Of a DNA stretch of 64,000 nucleotides, positions 8,548-17,213 are shown piece by piece. The notes under the pieces were generated by a model. It was not told where the DNA came from and did not search any database. It saw nothing but the letters and a program-made list of their open reading frames with translations. Position 1 is the first letter of the stretch. Each line of letters opens with the position of its first letter. Made by a program: the position numbers and the translations under genes. Origin of the DNA: JAWMQL01 sp033283165 (GTDB lineage Bacteria > Pseudomonadota > Gammaproteobacteria > Pseudomonadales > Halieaceae); the NCBI GenBank assembly GCA_033283165.1, contig JAWMQL010000001.1, positions 496,001-560,000 of the forward strand, written 5' to 3'.

Positions 8548-10653
8548 TTATTGGTCTGCAGTTGTGGCCGCCTGCTTCCGCTGGTAGAGACGGTTGGCCT
8601 CTTCCAGCACATATTGCCGGATCGCCTCAGCCGTGGCCTCGTCCACGTAAGGTGCGAAACTGACCATGCCGCGGGCCGCGAGTATCCCGTCGCGCACGAT
8701 GGCCTGCCACTGCTCATGCACTGCTTGGCCCGAGTAGCGCAGGTCGGGCGTCAGCCCGCCGGTGCGCAGGCCGTCACCGTGACAGTAGCTGCAGTGGCGC
8801 TGGTACATGACCTTGCCCCGCCCCAGTGTCTCTGCCGCAGCGGTCACCGGCTGCGGCTTCGCCAGTTCACGGTTCCGCTCCGGCAGCGGCGGCAGCGTGG
8901 CCTTGCCCCCCAGCTTGTAGACCAGCACCCGGGACAGGTTGGGAATACCCCAGTGGTGGACGATGGGGCCCGCCTCCGCTCCGGCGCCTCCGCCGAAACC
9001 CACGGCGACGGCCAGGTATTGTTCGCCATCGATGGCGTAGGTGATCGGTGCCGCCATGGCCAGGGTCTGGGTGTCGTGGGACCACAGCACCTCGCCGGTG
9101 GCGGCGTCGAAGGCGCGCAGTTGCGCCCTGCCGTTGCCCTGGAATACCAGGTTGCCCGCGGTGCTGAGTACGCCACCGCCGCCCGGACGGCCCGTTTCGC
9201 TGGCCCAGCGCACCGCTCCCTTCAGGGGATCCCAGGCCAGCAGGCGACCCGTGTAGGTTTCGTCCAGCACCTCCTCCAGGTTGGGAATGTCCGGCACCTC
9301 ATTGCCCATGCGGTCAAATCCCACGTTCCAGTAGCCCTGGCCGGGCTTCCTGTCGCGTTGGTTGGTTGGCGCCAGGAAGGTAATTGGAATGTGCATGGAC
9401 GGGATATACACCAGGCCCTCGCCCGGGTGATACGACATGGGGTGCCAGTTGTGTGCGCCCGCGTTGCTGGGCAGACTGATGTTTTTGCCGTCAAACAGGC
9501 GCGCTTTCGGGGTTTCCACCGGTCGTCCCGTTTGCATGTCGACATGCGTGGCCCAGGTCATTTCGGCATAGGGCTCTGCCGAGAGCAACTCGCCGGTCAC
9601 CCGGTCGAGTACGTAGAAAAAACCGTTCTTGGGGGCCTGCATAAGGACCTTGCGCGGCTTGCCGTCGAATTCCAGGTCGGCGAGGATCATGTGCTGGGTG
9701 GCCGTGTAATCCCAGCTTTCGCCCGGGGTGGTCTGGTAGTGCCAGACGTATTCTCCGGTCCCGGCCCTGAGCGCCACAATGGAGGTCAGAAACAGGTTGT
9801 CACCGCCGCCGGGACTGCGCAAAGCCGCATTCCAGGGAGAGCCGTTGCCGACGCCGATATACAGCAGGTCCAGTTCCGGATCGTAAACCATCGCGTCCCA
9901 CACGGTGCCGCCACCGCCCCATTGCCACCATTCGCCTGTCCAGGTTGCGGCGATCTGTTTCATCAGCGGTGATTCAAAGCCATCTTCAGGGTTACCGGGC
10001 ACCGTGTAGAAGCGCCAGGCCTGTTTGCCCGTCTTCCGATCGTAGGCCGTGACATAGCCGCGCACACCCAGTTCGGCGCCGCCGTTGCCAATGACCACCA
10101 GGTCGCCCGCGATCCGTGGCGCGCCGGTGATGGTATAGGACTTGTCCCGGTCCGTGGTCTGCACATCCCAGAGCTCGCTGCCGTCCGCGGCGTCGAGGGC
10201 CACCAGCCGACCGTCGTAGGTGCCGACGAAAATACTGCCATCGGCGTAGGCGACGCCGCGGTTCACCGCGTCACAGCAGCCCTTGGCCAGGAACGCACGG
10301 TCCACCTCGGGGTTATAGAACCATTTCAGCGCGCCTGTTTTCGCGTCCAGGGCATAGACCATCGACCAGCTGCCCGACACGTAGAGTGTGCCGTCGACCA
10401 TCAGTGGTGTGGCCTCCACCCCACGGCGGGTATACATGTCGAAGGACCAGGCCAGGCCCAACTGGTCGACGTTGTCGCGGTTGATCTGGCGCAGGGAGGA
10501 GTGCCGCTGTTCGCCCACGTCGTTGCCGTGCAGGCGCCACTCGGTGTCCGGGGCCGGCGGCAGCGCCCCGGTCGGGTTGGCGAGCGCCAGAGGCGCGGTG
10601 AGCGTGCTGGCGAGCAAGCTCACGGTTGCCAGCAATCGGGTGCTTGTATTCAC
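8548..10653 (-). CDS. PQQ-dependent quinohemoprotein alcohol dehydrogenase (copy 1 of tandem pair)
   Basis: A 701-residue paralogue of the gene just downstream, with the same order of parts. There is a signal peptide ending near LALAN, a PQQ propeller with AKGCCDAVNRG (about residue 126) and the catalytic WDYTATQH (about 315), and a cytochrome c domain with CSYCH near 625. As in its partner, Thr replaces the second Asp of lanthanide-type enzymes. The two are clearly related but differ along their whole length, so the duplication is old. They are probably cotranscribed and may differ in alcohol preference. Aldehydes made here could feed the dehydrogenase at 12.5-14.0 kb. Confidence 0.9.
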   Translation of the reverse strand: MNTSTRLLATVSLLASTLTAPLALANPTGALPPAPDTEWRLHGNDVGEQRHSSLRQINRDNVDQLGLAWSFDMYTRRGVEATPLMVDGTLYVSGSWSMVYALDAKTGALKWFYNPEVDRAFLAKGCCDAVNRGVAYADGSIFVGTYDGRLVALDAADGSELWDVQTTDRDKSYTITGAPRIAGDLVVIGNGGAELGVRGYVTAYDRKTGKQAWRFYTVPGNPEDGFESPLMKQIAATWTGEWWQWGGGGTVWDAMVYDPELDLLYIGVGNGSPWNAALRSPGGGDNLFLTSIVALRAGTGEYVWHYQTTPGESWDYTATQHMILADLEFDGKPRKVLMQAPKNGFFYVLDRVTGELLSAEPYAEMTWATHVDMQTGRPVETPKARLFDGKNISLPSNAGAHNWHPMSYHPGEGLVYIPSMHIPITFLAPTNQRDRKPGQGYWNVGFDRMGNEVPDIPNLEEVLDETYTGRLLAWDPLKGAVRWASETGRPGGGGVLSTAGNLVFQGNGRAQLRAFDAATGEVLWSHDTQTLAMAAPITYAIDGEQYLAVAVGFGGGAGAEAGPIVHHWGIPNLSRVLVYKLGGKATLPPLPERNRELAKPQPVTAAAETLGRGKVMYQRHCSYCHGDGLRTGGLTPDLRYSGQAVHEQWQAIVRDGILAARGMVSFAPYVDEATAEAIRQYVLEEANRLYQRKQAATTADQ

Positions 10654-10703
10654 GGTTCGATATCCCTCCTATAATTATTGTGGCCGAAGCGCGACCTGCT
10701 GAC

Positions 10704-12455
10704 TCAGTCCGTGTCGCCTTGCGCCGCTTCATTGGGCCAGTACACGTTACCTGCGTGGGTCACCGCGCCGTGTGTGGCCGGGCCGACACTGGCCACGTAT
10801 TTCTGGGCATAGCCGGACTGGCTCATAAACGCCTTGCCGCTGGGGTCCCCCCGCTCGTAGGCCGCCCGGCGCGCCGCCAGGGTCGCGTCCTCCACGTTCA
10901 GAGTCAGGCTGTTGGCTTCCAGGTCGATGTTGATGATGTCGCCGTCCTCGACCAGCGCCAGCAGGCCTCCCCGGGCGGCCTCCGGGGTGACATAGCCCAC
11001 GCTGAAACCGCGGGAGGCGCCGGAGAAGCGCCCGTCAGTGATCAGGGCCACACTCTCGCCCTTGCCCATGCCGTAGAGCAGGGCGGTGACCGTCACCATC
11101 TCGCGCATGCCCGGCCCCCCCACGGGGCCCTCATTGCGGATGACTACTGCTTCGCCCTCGCGGATATCATCGGCCAGGACACTTTTCAGGCAGGCCTCCT
11201 CGGATTCGAATACCCGGGCGGGGCCGGTGAAACTCTTGCGCTCAAGGCCCGCAGTCTTGATCACGGCGCCGTCCGGCGCCAGGTTGCCTTTCAGTACCGC
11301 CAGGCCACCGGCCGCAGTGCGGGGCTGTGTCACCGGCATCACCACCTTGCCATCGGGTTCCGGCGCCTCCGCCAGGGCTTCTGCCAGGGTACGGCCGTCC
11401 AGGGTGGGGCAGTCGCCATGCAGGTAACCGCCGGCGAGCAGTTGCTTGAGGATAACCGGCACACCGCCCACCTCGTGCAGATCGGAGTAGAGATAGGGTC
11501 CGGAGGGGCTGAGGTGGGTGATCAATGGTGTGCGTTCGAATACCGCGGCCACGTCGTCGACACTGAACGCGATGCCCGCCTCGTTGGCGATTGCCGGTAT
11601 ATGCAGCACGGAGTTGGTCGAACCACCGGTGGCCGACACCGCGGCACAGGCATTCTCCAGGCTCTCGCGGGTCACCAGTTCCCGCGGCAGGGGATAGTTG
11701 GCTTCCACGGCGGCCATCAGCTGGCGCCCGGCCTTGCGCGCCATGGCGCGGCGCTGCGAGTGCACCGAGGGTATGGTACTGGAGCCCAGGGGCGCGAAAC
11801 CCAGCACTTCGGCGACCATTCCCATGGTATTGGCGGTGAACTGGCCGGCACAACAGCCGGAAGCCGGCCACGCCGCGCGTGACACCGCCTCCAGTTCCTC
11901 CTCGTCGCATTGTCTCGCGATCAGTTTGCCGGTGTATTCGGCCACGGTCTTGATTTCCACCCGCTCGTCGCGAAAGCGACCCGGCAGGGCGGGACCGCCG
12001 TTGAGGAAAGCCCCCGGCACGTTGAGGCGGGTGAGCGCCATCATCATCCCGGGAAAATTCTTGTCGCAGGCTCCGATACACATCAGCCCGTCATACTGGT
12101 GGGCGCGGACCACCAGTTCGATACTGTCGGCGATCACCTCGCGCGACATCAGTGAAAAGTGCATGCCCGAGTGGCCGTTGACCAGCGCGTCGGAGACAGA
12201 AATGGTATTAAACTCGCGCGGCGTACCGCCGCCCCGGTAGATTCCCCAGCGGGCCTGTTCGGACACCTCGTTGAGGCGCATGTTACAGGCACTCATTTCC
12301 CCGTGACTGGACACCACGCCGACGAAGGGCTGGGCAATGTCTTCATCGTCCAGTCCCAGTCCGCGCAGCATGGCGCGGGCGGCGGCCTTTACCGGGCCGG
12401 ACTTCATGACATTGGACCTGTACGGTGGGCGTTTACCTTCGTTTCCCTTGTTCAT
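10704..12455 (-). CDS. ilvD: Dihydroxy-acid dehydratase (IlvD/Edd family)
   Basis: A 583-residue iron-sulfur dehydratase. Cluster cysteines are visible in MSACNMRL (about residue 57), GACDKNFPG (about 129) and SGCCAGQF (about 197). The SGASRGFSVGYVTPEA motif near the C terminus carries the catalytic Ser. The start was set at MNKGNEGK because a GAGGTCAGGG ribosome-binding region precedes that ATG; the ATG eight codons upstream has none. The family covers the branched-chain enzyme IlvD and several sugar-acid dehydratases, which sequence motifs alone do not separate. Its place among catabolic oxidoreductases and next to no other ilv gene makes a sugar-acid role possible. Confidence 0.78.
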   Translation of the reverse strand: MNKGNEGKRPPYRSNVMKSGPVKAAARAMLRGLGLDDEDIAQPFVGVVSSHGEMSACNMRLNEVSEQARWGIYRGGGTPREFNTISVSDALVNGHSGMHFSLMSREVIADSIELVVRAHQYDGLMCIGACDKNFPGMMMALTRLNVPGAFLNGGPALPGRFRDERVEIKTVAEYTGKLIARQCDEEELEAVSRAAWPASGCCAGQFTANTMGMVAEVLGFAPLGSSTIPSVHSQRRAMARKAGRQLMAAVEANYPLPRELVTRESLENACAAVSATGGSTNSVLHIPAIANEAGIAFSVDDVAAVFERTPLITHLSPSGPYLYSDLHEVGGVPVILKQLLAGGYLHGDCPTLDGRTLAEALAEAPEPDGKVVMPVTQPRTAAGGLAVLKGNLAPDGAVIKTAGLERKSFTGPARVFESEEACLKSVLADDIREGEAVVIRNEGPVGGPGMREMVTVTALLYGMGKGESVALITDGRFSGASRGFSVGYVTPEAARGGLLALVEDGDIINIDLEANSLTLNVEDATLAARRAAYERGDPSGKAFMSQSGYAQKYVASVGPATHGAVTHAGNVYWPNEAAQGDTD

Positions 12456-12526
12456 TTCCCTGACCTCTCTGTAAACCATGCACAGCCGGTTGGGCGGCGC
12501 CGCTGAATCACCCGGGGCACGGGCAC

Positions 12527-13969
12527 TCAGCTTTTCATTTTCAACATGAAATTGAGGATTTTATTGGCCTTCCCGGCGTAGGGAGGCATCAGCATATCCA
12601 TACTCCTGATCGGTCCCTGGTAGAACACCGGCCGCAGCTTGGAGAACGTGTTGAATCCTTCGTAGCCATGGTAGTGCCCCATGCCGCTGTTACCGACACC
12701 GCCAAAGGGCAGGCTGTGCAAAGCGGCGTGCAGGAGTCCGTCATTGACGGTAACCCCACCGGACATGGTGTTGTCGATATACCAGCGGACGAGTGACTTG
12801 TCGTTGCTGTACACGTAAAACGCCAGCGGCCGGTGGTTTGCGTCGATGTAGTCGATCACGTCCTGCGGCTCCCGGTAAGTCTTGACCGGCAGCAGCGGGC
12901 CGAACACTTCCCGCTGCATGATTTCCATGTCCTCCGTGACGTCGAGTACCAGGTGCGGCGCCATGATACGGCGCGAGGCGTCAGGCTGCTGGCCCTCAAA
13001 CAGGTTGATAATGCGGGCGCCCCTGGCGCGTGCGTCCTCCAGTGTGGCCTGCAGCCGATCATAGGAACGCTGGTCGATAACCGCAGTATAGTCGCCGTTG
13101 TTCAGGTCCGGGTAACGGGTGTTGCAGATTCTTCGGGCCTCGTCGATGAACGCCTGTTCCCGGCCCTCGGGCAGGAGGAGGTAGTCCACGTTCGTACAGA
13201 TCTGGCCCGCATTGAACATCTTGACCCACATGATGCGTTCAGCGGCCTTGGTCAGCGAAAAGTCGGGCGCCACCACCGCGGGGGACTTGCCACCCAGCTC
13301 CAGGGTGACCGGGGTCAGGTTCCTGGCGCAGTTCGCCATCACGGCCTTGCCCGTGGCGGGGGAGCCGGTGAAGAACAGGTGATCGAAGGGCAGGGAGGTA
13401 AAGGCGGGGCCACGACCGTCGCCGTCTTCGAAGAAGGCGAGCTTGCCACGCGGGAAGTACTTTGGCGCCAGCTCCATGAACAGTTTCGCCAGCGCATTGG
13501 AGTTCTCCGACATCTTGATCATCGCGGTGTTGCCGGCGGCGAAGATGCCGGTGAGCGGCGCCAGCGCCATGGAGATGGGGAAGTTCCAGGGGACGACCAC
13601 GCCCACCACGCCGAGCGGCTGGGGAATGACGCGGGCTTTCGCCAGCGGGTACTGGGTGACATCCAGGGCACGCTTCTGTGGCTTCATCCACTTTTTCAGG
13701 TGCTTGATGGCGTCGAGGATGCCCTCCTGGTTCATCAGCAGTTCCGACAGGATGGTCTCGAACCGGGAGCGGCAGCCGTAGTCCCTGTTCACCGCATCGA
13801 TCAGGGCCTCACGGTTTTCCACCAACATCCGGTGCAGGGCTTTCAGGTCGGCCACGCGCTCCCGGTAGTCCGGGTTGCGATGGGCCCGGTAGTGAGCCCG
13901 CTGTTCGTCGAACACGGCCTGGAATTCCACCGGCATGGTTTGCTGATTCAGGGAAAGCGGCTGGTTCAT
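12527..13969 (-). CDS. Coniferyl-aldehyde-dehydrogenase-like aldehyde dehydrogenase
   Basis: A 480-residue NAD(P)-dependent aldehyde dehydrogenase. The catalytic Cys is in NAGQICTNVDY (about residue 256) and the general-base Glu in VTLELGGKSP. Two features recall the coniferyl aldehyde dehydrogenase subfamily: the N-terminal region (FDEQRAHYRAH, SELLMNQEGILDAIKHLKKWMKP) and the end, FSKLRPVFYQ. The ATG at 13969 follows a strong AGGAGGT ribosome-binding site; the longer upstream frame is rejected. It could oxidise aromatic or long-chain aldehydes, including products of the PQQ dehydrogenases downstream, and is divergent from the wax ester synthases, whose metabolism also involves fatty aldehydes and alcohols. 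Confidence 0.82.
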   Translation of the reverse strand: MNQPLSLNQQTMPVEFQAVFDEQRAHYRAHRNPDYRERVADLKALHRMLVENREALIDAVNRDYGCRSRFETILSELLMNQEGILDAIKHLKKWMKPQKRALDVTQYPLAKARVIPQPLGVVGVVVPWNFPISMALAPLTGIFAAGNTAMIKMSENSNALAKLFMELAPKYFPRGKLAFFEDGDGRGPAFTSLPFDHLFFTGSPATGKAVMANCARNLTPVTLELGGKSPAVVAPDFSLTKAAERIMWVKMFNAGQICTNVDYLLLPEGREQAFIDEARRICNTRYPDLNNGDYTAVIDQRSYDRLQATLEDARARGARIINLFEGQQPDASRRIMAPHLVLDVTEDMEIMQREVFGPLLPVKTYREPQDVIDYIDANHRPLAFYVYSNDKSLVRWYIDNTMSGGVTVNDGLLHAALHSLPFGGVGNSGMGHYHGYEGFNTFSKLRPVFYQGPIRSMDMLMPPYAGKANKILNFMLKMKS

Positions 13970-14154
13970 GAGTTTGACCTCCTGTTGGGGCGCTGCAACC
14001 CCGTGCTGTAAAAATCCTGTCCCGATCGTCGGGACCGTGACCCGGAACTGTAACGGGATCCTCAGCGCGAGAGTGTCAGGGAGGCGACAGTTCGCCACCC
14101 TTTGCGGCAAAAAATTCAGTAATGGGCGCTGATAGCGCCCCGTGCACGTCGATA

Positions 14155-14168
14155 GTCAACTAGTTGAC
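14155..14168. promoter_or_regulatory. Perfect 14-bp palindrome, candidate operator
   Basis: GTCAACTAGTTGAC is a perfect palindrome in the 271-bp divergent region between the aldehyde dehydrogenase and the first wax ester synthase. Its size and symmetry suit a dimeric repressor such as a TetR-family protein. A second small hairpin (14124-14140, GGGCGCT/AGCGCCC, 3-nt loop) lies just upstream without a T-run. No binding protein can be assigned from sequence. Confidence 0.45.
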
Positions 14169-14240
14169 AGATGCCTGGCGCCCGGACACGCAAAATAGCG
14201 TGACATCAACGTACCAGGGTGACTCCCGGGGAGTGGGACC

Positions 14241-15770
14241 ATGCGACAGACCACGGGCGGCGACGCCTTTTTCCTCTACACGGACAGGCAGAATCGGCAT
14301 CAGCACATCTCGATGCTGAACATCTACGACCAGTCCTCGGTACGCGACGCCCCGTTGCGTTTCAAGACGATCCTCGAGCAGGTCGAAAAACGACTCAGCG
14401 TATCGCCCATCTTCCGCCAGAAGCTGGTCCAGGTACCGCTGAACCTGGATTACCCCTACTGGATAAATGATCCCGACTTCGACCTGGAGTTTCATGTGCG
14501 GCATATCGCACTGCCCAAGCCGGGTGACTGGCGCCAGTTGTGCATCCAGGTGTCGCGGCTGCATTCCCGCCCGCTGGACATGTCCAAGCCGGTCTGGGAA
14601 ATGTACATTATCGAGGGACTGGACAACGTCGATTTCCTCCCCAAGGGGGCGTTCGCCATCATGACCAAAGTCCACCACGTGGCGCTGGATGGGGTCGCTG
14701 CCGCCGAATTGACCATGGCGATTCACGATACGGAACCCTATCCCGAGAAAGAGAAGCGACAGGTGCGCTGGCGACCGGAACGTCCACCCCGTCCCGCAGC
14801 GTTGCTGGGGCGAGCGGGCATCAACAACCTGCGCCGGGGCCTGCGCACCGGCCTGTCGCTGACGGAAAAGCTGGGCAGCGCGGCGCTGGAACGGGGCTCA
14901 TTCCGCAACGACTCGACGGCCGTGGACGCGGCCAGGACGCCCGTGACGCGCTTCAATCAGCCGATCTCGCCTCACCGGACCTGGGATGCCGCGCGCTTCC
15001 GGCTGGACGAATTCAAGGCCGTCAAGCAGGCTGTGCCGGGGGCCACGATCAACGATGTGGTGCTTACCGTCTGCGGGGGTGCCATGACGCGCTATCTGGA
15101 CAGCAAGCATGAAACTCCTGACCTGCCGATGACCGCCATGGTCCCCGTGAGCGTGCGCTCCGACAGCGAAAGCGGGGGGGCCGGCAACAAGATTCACCTC
15201 AGCCGGACCAGCCTCAGCACGCTGGAGCGCGATCCGCTCAAGCGCCTGCAGCAGGTGCAGAAGAACATGGAGGCGCTCAAGCGCATGAATGCGGTGAGTG
15301 CGAGGGAATTGATGGAAATCCAGGAGCAGGTGCCCGCTCCCACGCTGATGCTGGCCGGCAGGGCCGTGGCCGCATCCCGGGGCCCTGGCCGCGCCTACCG
15401 CGCCAGCCACAACATGGTGGTTACCAATGTGCCCGGGCCACAGCAACCGTTGTACTTCTGCGGCGCGCGGCTGGTGATGTTCACGGGTATGGCCGTGATT
15501 GGCGATGACATGGGAATCAGCCACGCGGTCACCAGCTACGACGGAGAACTGGTTATTGCGCCCCTTTCTGACCGAAAAATGATGCCGGACCCCGCCTTTT
15601 ACCGGGAGTGCCTGGAAGCGGCATTTCAGGAAATCCGGCAGGCGGCACTGGCGGCGCCGGACGGCGGGTCCAGGAAAAAGGCCACCAGGCCGCGTCGCAG
15701 TGGCCGCACGCCTGCCGCGGGAGGCAGGCGTGGCGTGCGGACTGGCAAGCGTGGAGGGGCGCAGGCATGA
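14241..15770 (+). CDS. Wax ester synthase/diacylglycerol acyltransferase (first of pair)
   Basis: A 509-residue WS/DGAT enzyme that joins acyl-CoA to a long-chain alcohol or diacylglycerol to make storage wax esters or triacylglycerol. The catalytic HHxxxDG motif is intact in KVHHVALDG (His145, His146, Asp150). The downstream NDVVLTVCGGAMTRYL and the C-terminal NVPGPQQPLYFCGARL are family hallmarks. A GGGGAGTGGG stretch provides the ribosome-binding site. The Arg/Lys-rich C-terminal tail (about residues 470-509) goes beyond the usual family end of about 460 residues. Its stop codon overlaps the next start as ATGA, so translation is coupled. Confidence 0.92.
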   Translation: MRQTTGGDAFFLYTDRQNRHQHISMLNIYDQSSVRDAPLRFKTILEQVEKRLSVSPIFRQKLVQVPLNLDYPYWINDPDFDLEFHVRHIALPKPGDWRQLCIQVSRLHSRPLDMSKPVWEMYIIEGLDNVDFLPKGAFAIMTKVHHVALDGVAAAELTMAIHDTEPYPEKEKRQVRWRPERPPRPAALLGRAGINNLRRGLRTGLSLTEKLGSAALERGSFRNDSTAVDAARTPVTRFNQPISPHRTWDAARFRLDEFKAVKQAVPGATINDVVLTVCGGAMTRYLDSKHETPDLPMTAMVPVSVRSDSESGGAGNKIHLSRTSLSTLERDPLKRLQQVQKNMEALKRMNAVSARELMEIQEQVPAPTLMLAGRAVAASRGPGRAYRASHNMVVTNVPGPQQPLYFCGARLVMFTGMAVIGDDMGISHAVTSYDGELVIAPLSDRKMMPDPAFYRECLEAAFQEIRQAALAAPDGGSRKKATRPRRSGRTPAAGGRRGVRTGKRGGAQA

Positions 15771-17143
15771 ACCGAATGACCCTGCTGGACACGATGTTTC
15801 TCGGACTGGAGTCTCCCGAGTTACCTGCGCACATCGCGGGGCTGCAGATCTATGAACTGCCCAGGGGCAAGGGCAGCGCATGGCTGCATGGCCTGATGGA
15901 GGAGTTGCGCGAGCGCCCCCCCGGCTCACCGTTTAACGAGAAACTGCGCTTCCGCCTTGGCGGCCTCCCGGAACTGGTGGTGGATGAGGACTTCGATCCC
16001 GAGTACCACGTGCGCCATACGGTTCTCCCCAGGCCCGGCACCGATGAGCAACTGCGCAGCCTGCTGGCGCGCCTGCATGCCAACCTGATGGACCGGGACC
16101 GGCCACTGTGGGAATTCCACCTGATCGAGGGCCTGCAGAACCGGCGTTTTGCTTTCTACATCAAGATTCACCACGCCATTTGCGACGGCGCGACCTTTTC
16201 CAAGTGGATGTCACAGTCCACGACGAGCAGCGCCTCAGCCCGGGAACTGCGGCCCATCTGGCAGCGGCCCAGCGTGCGCGCCAACCGGACTGCCCGCACC
16301 GGACTGGAAACGCTCCAGGCACCGGTCAACGTGCTGGCAGCGGCGCGGGACCTGGGGCTGGGGATCGGCCAACTGACCGGCAAGCTGCTGCAGCGTCGCT
16401 TTCTGGAGGGCGACCGGCGCATTGCACTGCCCCTGTCGAGCCCGAGTACCGCGTTGACGGCGCCCCCGACCGCGTCGCGCAACCTGGCCTTCACCCGTTT
16501 CCCACTGGCGGAACTGAAGGCCATGGGCCGGCCCTCAGGCGCCACCCTGAACGATGTGGTGCTGGCTATCTGCGACGCCGCGCTGCGGCGCTTCCTGTCC
16601 GAGCAGGGGCAGATACCCGGCCAGCCCCTGGTTGCGATGGTGCCCGTGAACCTGCGTGCGCCGGGCAGCGAGGAGGAGGGCAACCTGGTGACGAGCATCC
16701 AGGTCAAGCTCGGTGCGCCGGAACTGGGGCACGTCGAACGCCTGGCAGCGGTCAGTGAGGCCATGCGCAGTGGCAAGGACCTGTACAACGGTATACCCGC
16801 CGCGGCCTCCCAGGCCTACAGCCTGGGTACGGCCGGGCTTGCGGCCATCGGCTCCGGCCTGCGCCTGGAAGGTATCATGCCGCCACCTTTCAACCTCATC
16901 ATATCCAATGTGCCCGGCCCGCAGGAGCCTCGTTACTTTGGCGGCGCGGAAATGCTGGAGACCTACCCGGTTTCCGGTATCGCGCCGATGAGTGCGCTCA
17001 ACGTCACGGTCTATAGCTACAACGGCGAGTTGTTCTTCGGACTGGTGGCGGGGCGCCGCGCGATGCCCCACCTGCACGACCTGAAGTTGTGCATCGACGA
17101 GGTGTATGAGGAGTTCGTTGAGGCGCTGCTGGAGGCGGCCTGA
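15767..17143 (+). CDS. Wax ester synthase/diacylglycerol acyltransferase (second of pair)
   Basis: A 458-residue WS/DGAT paralogue, translationally coupled to the first through an ATGA overlap. The active site is KIHHAICDG (His135, His136, Asp140). The family's second block appears as LNDVVLAICDAALRRFL and the late block as ISNVPGPQEPRYFGGAEM. It lacks the basic tail of the first enzyme. The start at 15767 was chosen because MNRMTLLDTMFLGLE matches the usual N terminus; codons upstream in the frame overlap the first gene. Two non-identical enzymes in one operon may differ in alcohol or diacylglycerol preference. Confidence 0.92.
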   Translation: MNRMTLLDTMFLGLESPELPAHIAGLQIYELPRGKGSAWLHGLMEELRERPPGSPFNEKLRFRLGGLPELVVDEDFDPEYHVRHTVLPRPGTDEQLRSLLARLHANLMDRDRPLWEFHLIEGLQNRRFAFYIKIHHAICDGATFSKWMSQSTTSSASARELRPIWQRPSVRANRTARTGLETLQAPVNVLAAARDLGLGIGQLTGKLLQRRFLEGDRRIALPLSSPSTALTAPPTASRNLAFTRFPLAELKAMGRPSGATLNDVVLAICDAALRRFLSEQGQIPGQPLVAMVPVNLRAPGSEEEGNLVTSIQVKLGAPELGHVERLAAVSEAMRSGKDLYNGIPAAASQAYSLGTAGLAAIGSGLRLEGIMPPPFNLIISNVPGPQEPRYFGGAEMLETYPVSGIAPMSALNVTVYSYNGELFFGLVAGRRAMPHLHDLKLCIDEVYEEFVEALLEAA

Positions 17144-17213
17144 GCCGCCGCGTGCGAGCTGGGGACGGACCGACTGATACCGGGGGCAGCAACCGGGCTA
17201 CCTGCGGGTACCC

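Noticed and set aside
6366..8717. Extended start of the second PQQ dehydrogenase at 8717
   Set aside because: The extra 76 residues overlap the paralogue's coding region, and a proper signal peptide begins at 8489.
8551..9972. Long plus-strand open frame opposite the first PQQ dehydrogenase
   Set aside because: The protein is low-complexity and without motifs, while the minus strand encodes a complete enzyme with catalytic residues.
10626..14011. Long plus-strand frames opposite the dehydratase and the aldehyde dehydrogenase (10626-11882 and 12833-14011)
   Set aside because: Both are shadows of well-supported genes with visible active sites; no ribosome-binding site or domain supports them.
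14124..14140. Hairpin GGGCGCT/AGCGCCC as a terminator
   Set aside because: It has no T-run on either side at the right spacing and lies in a divergent promoter region.
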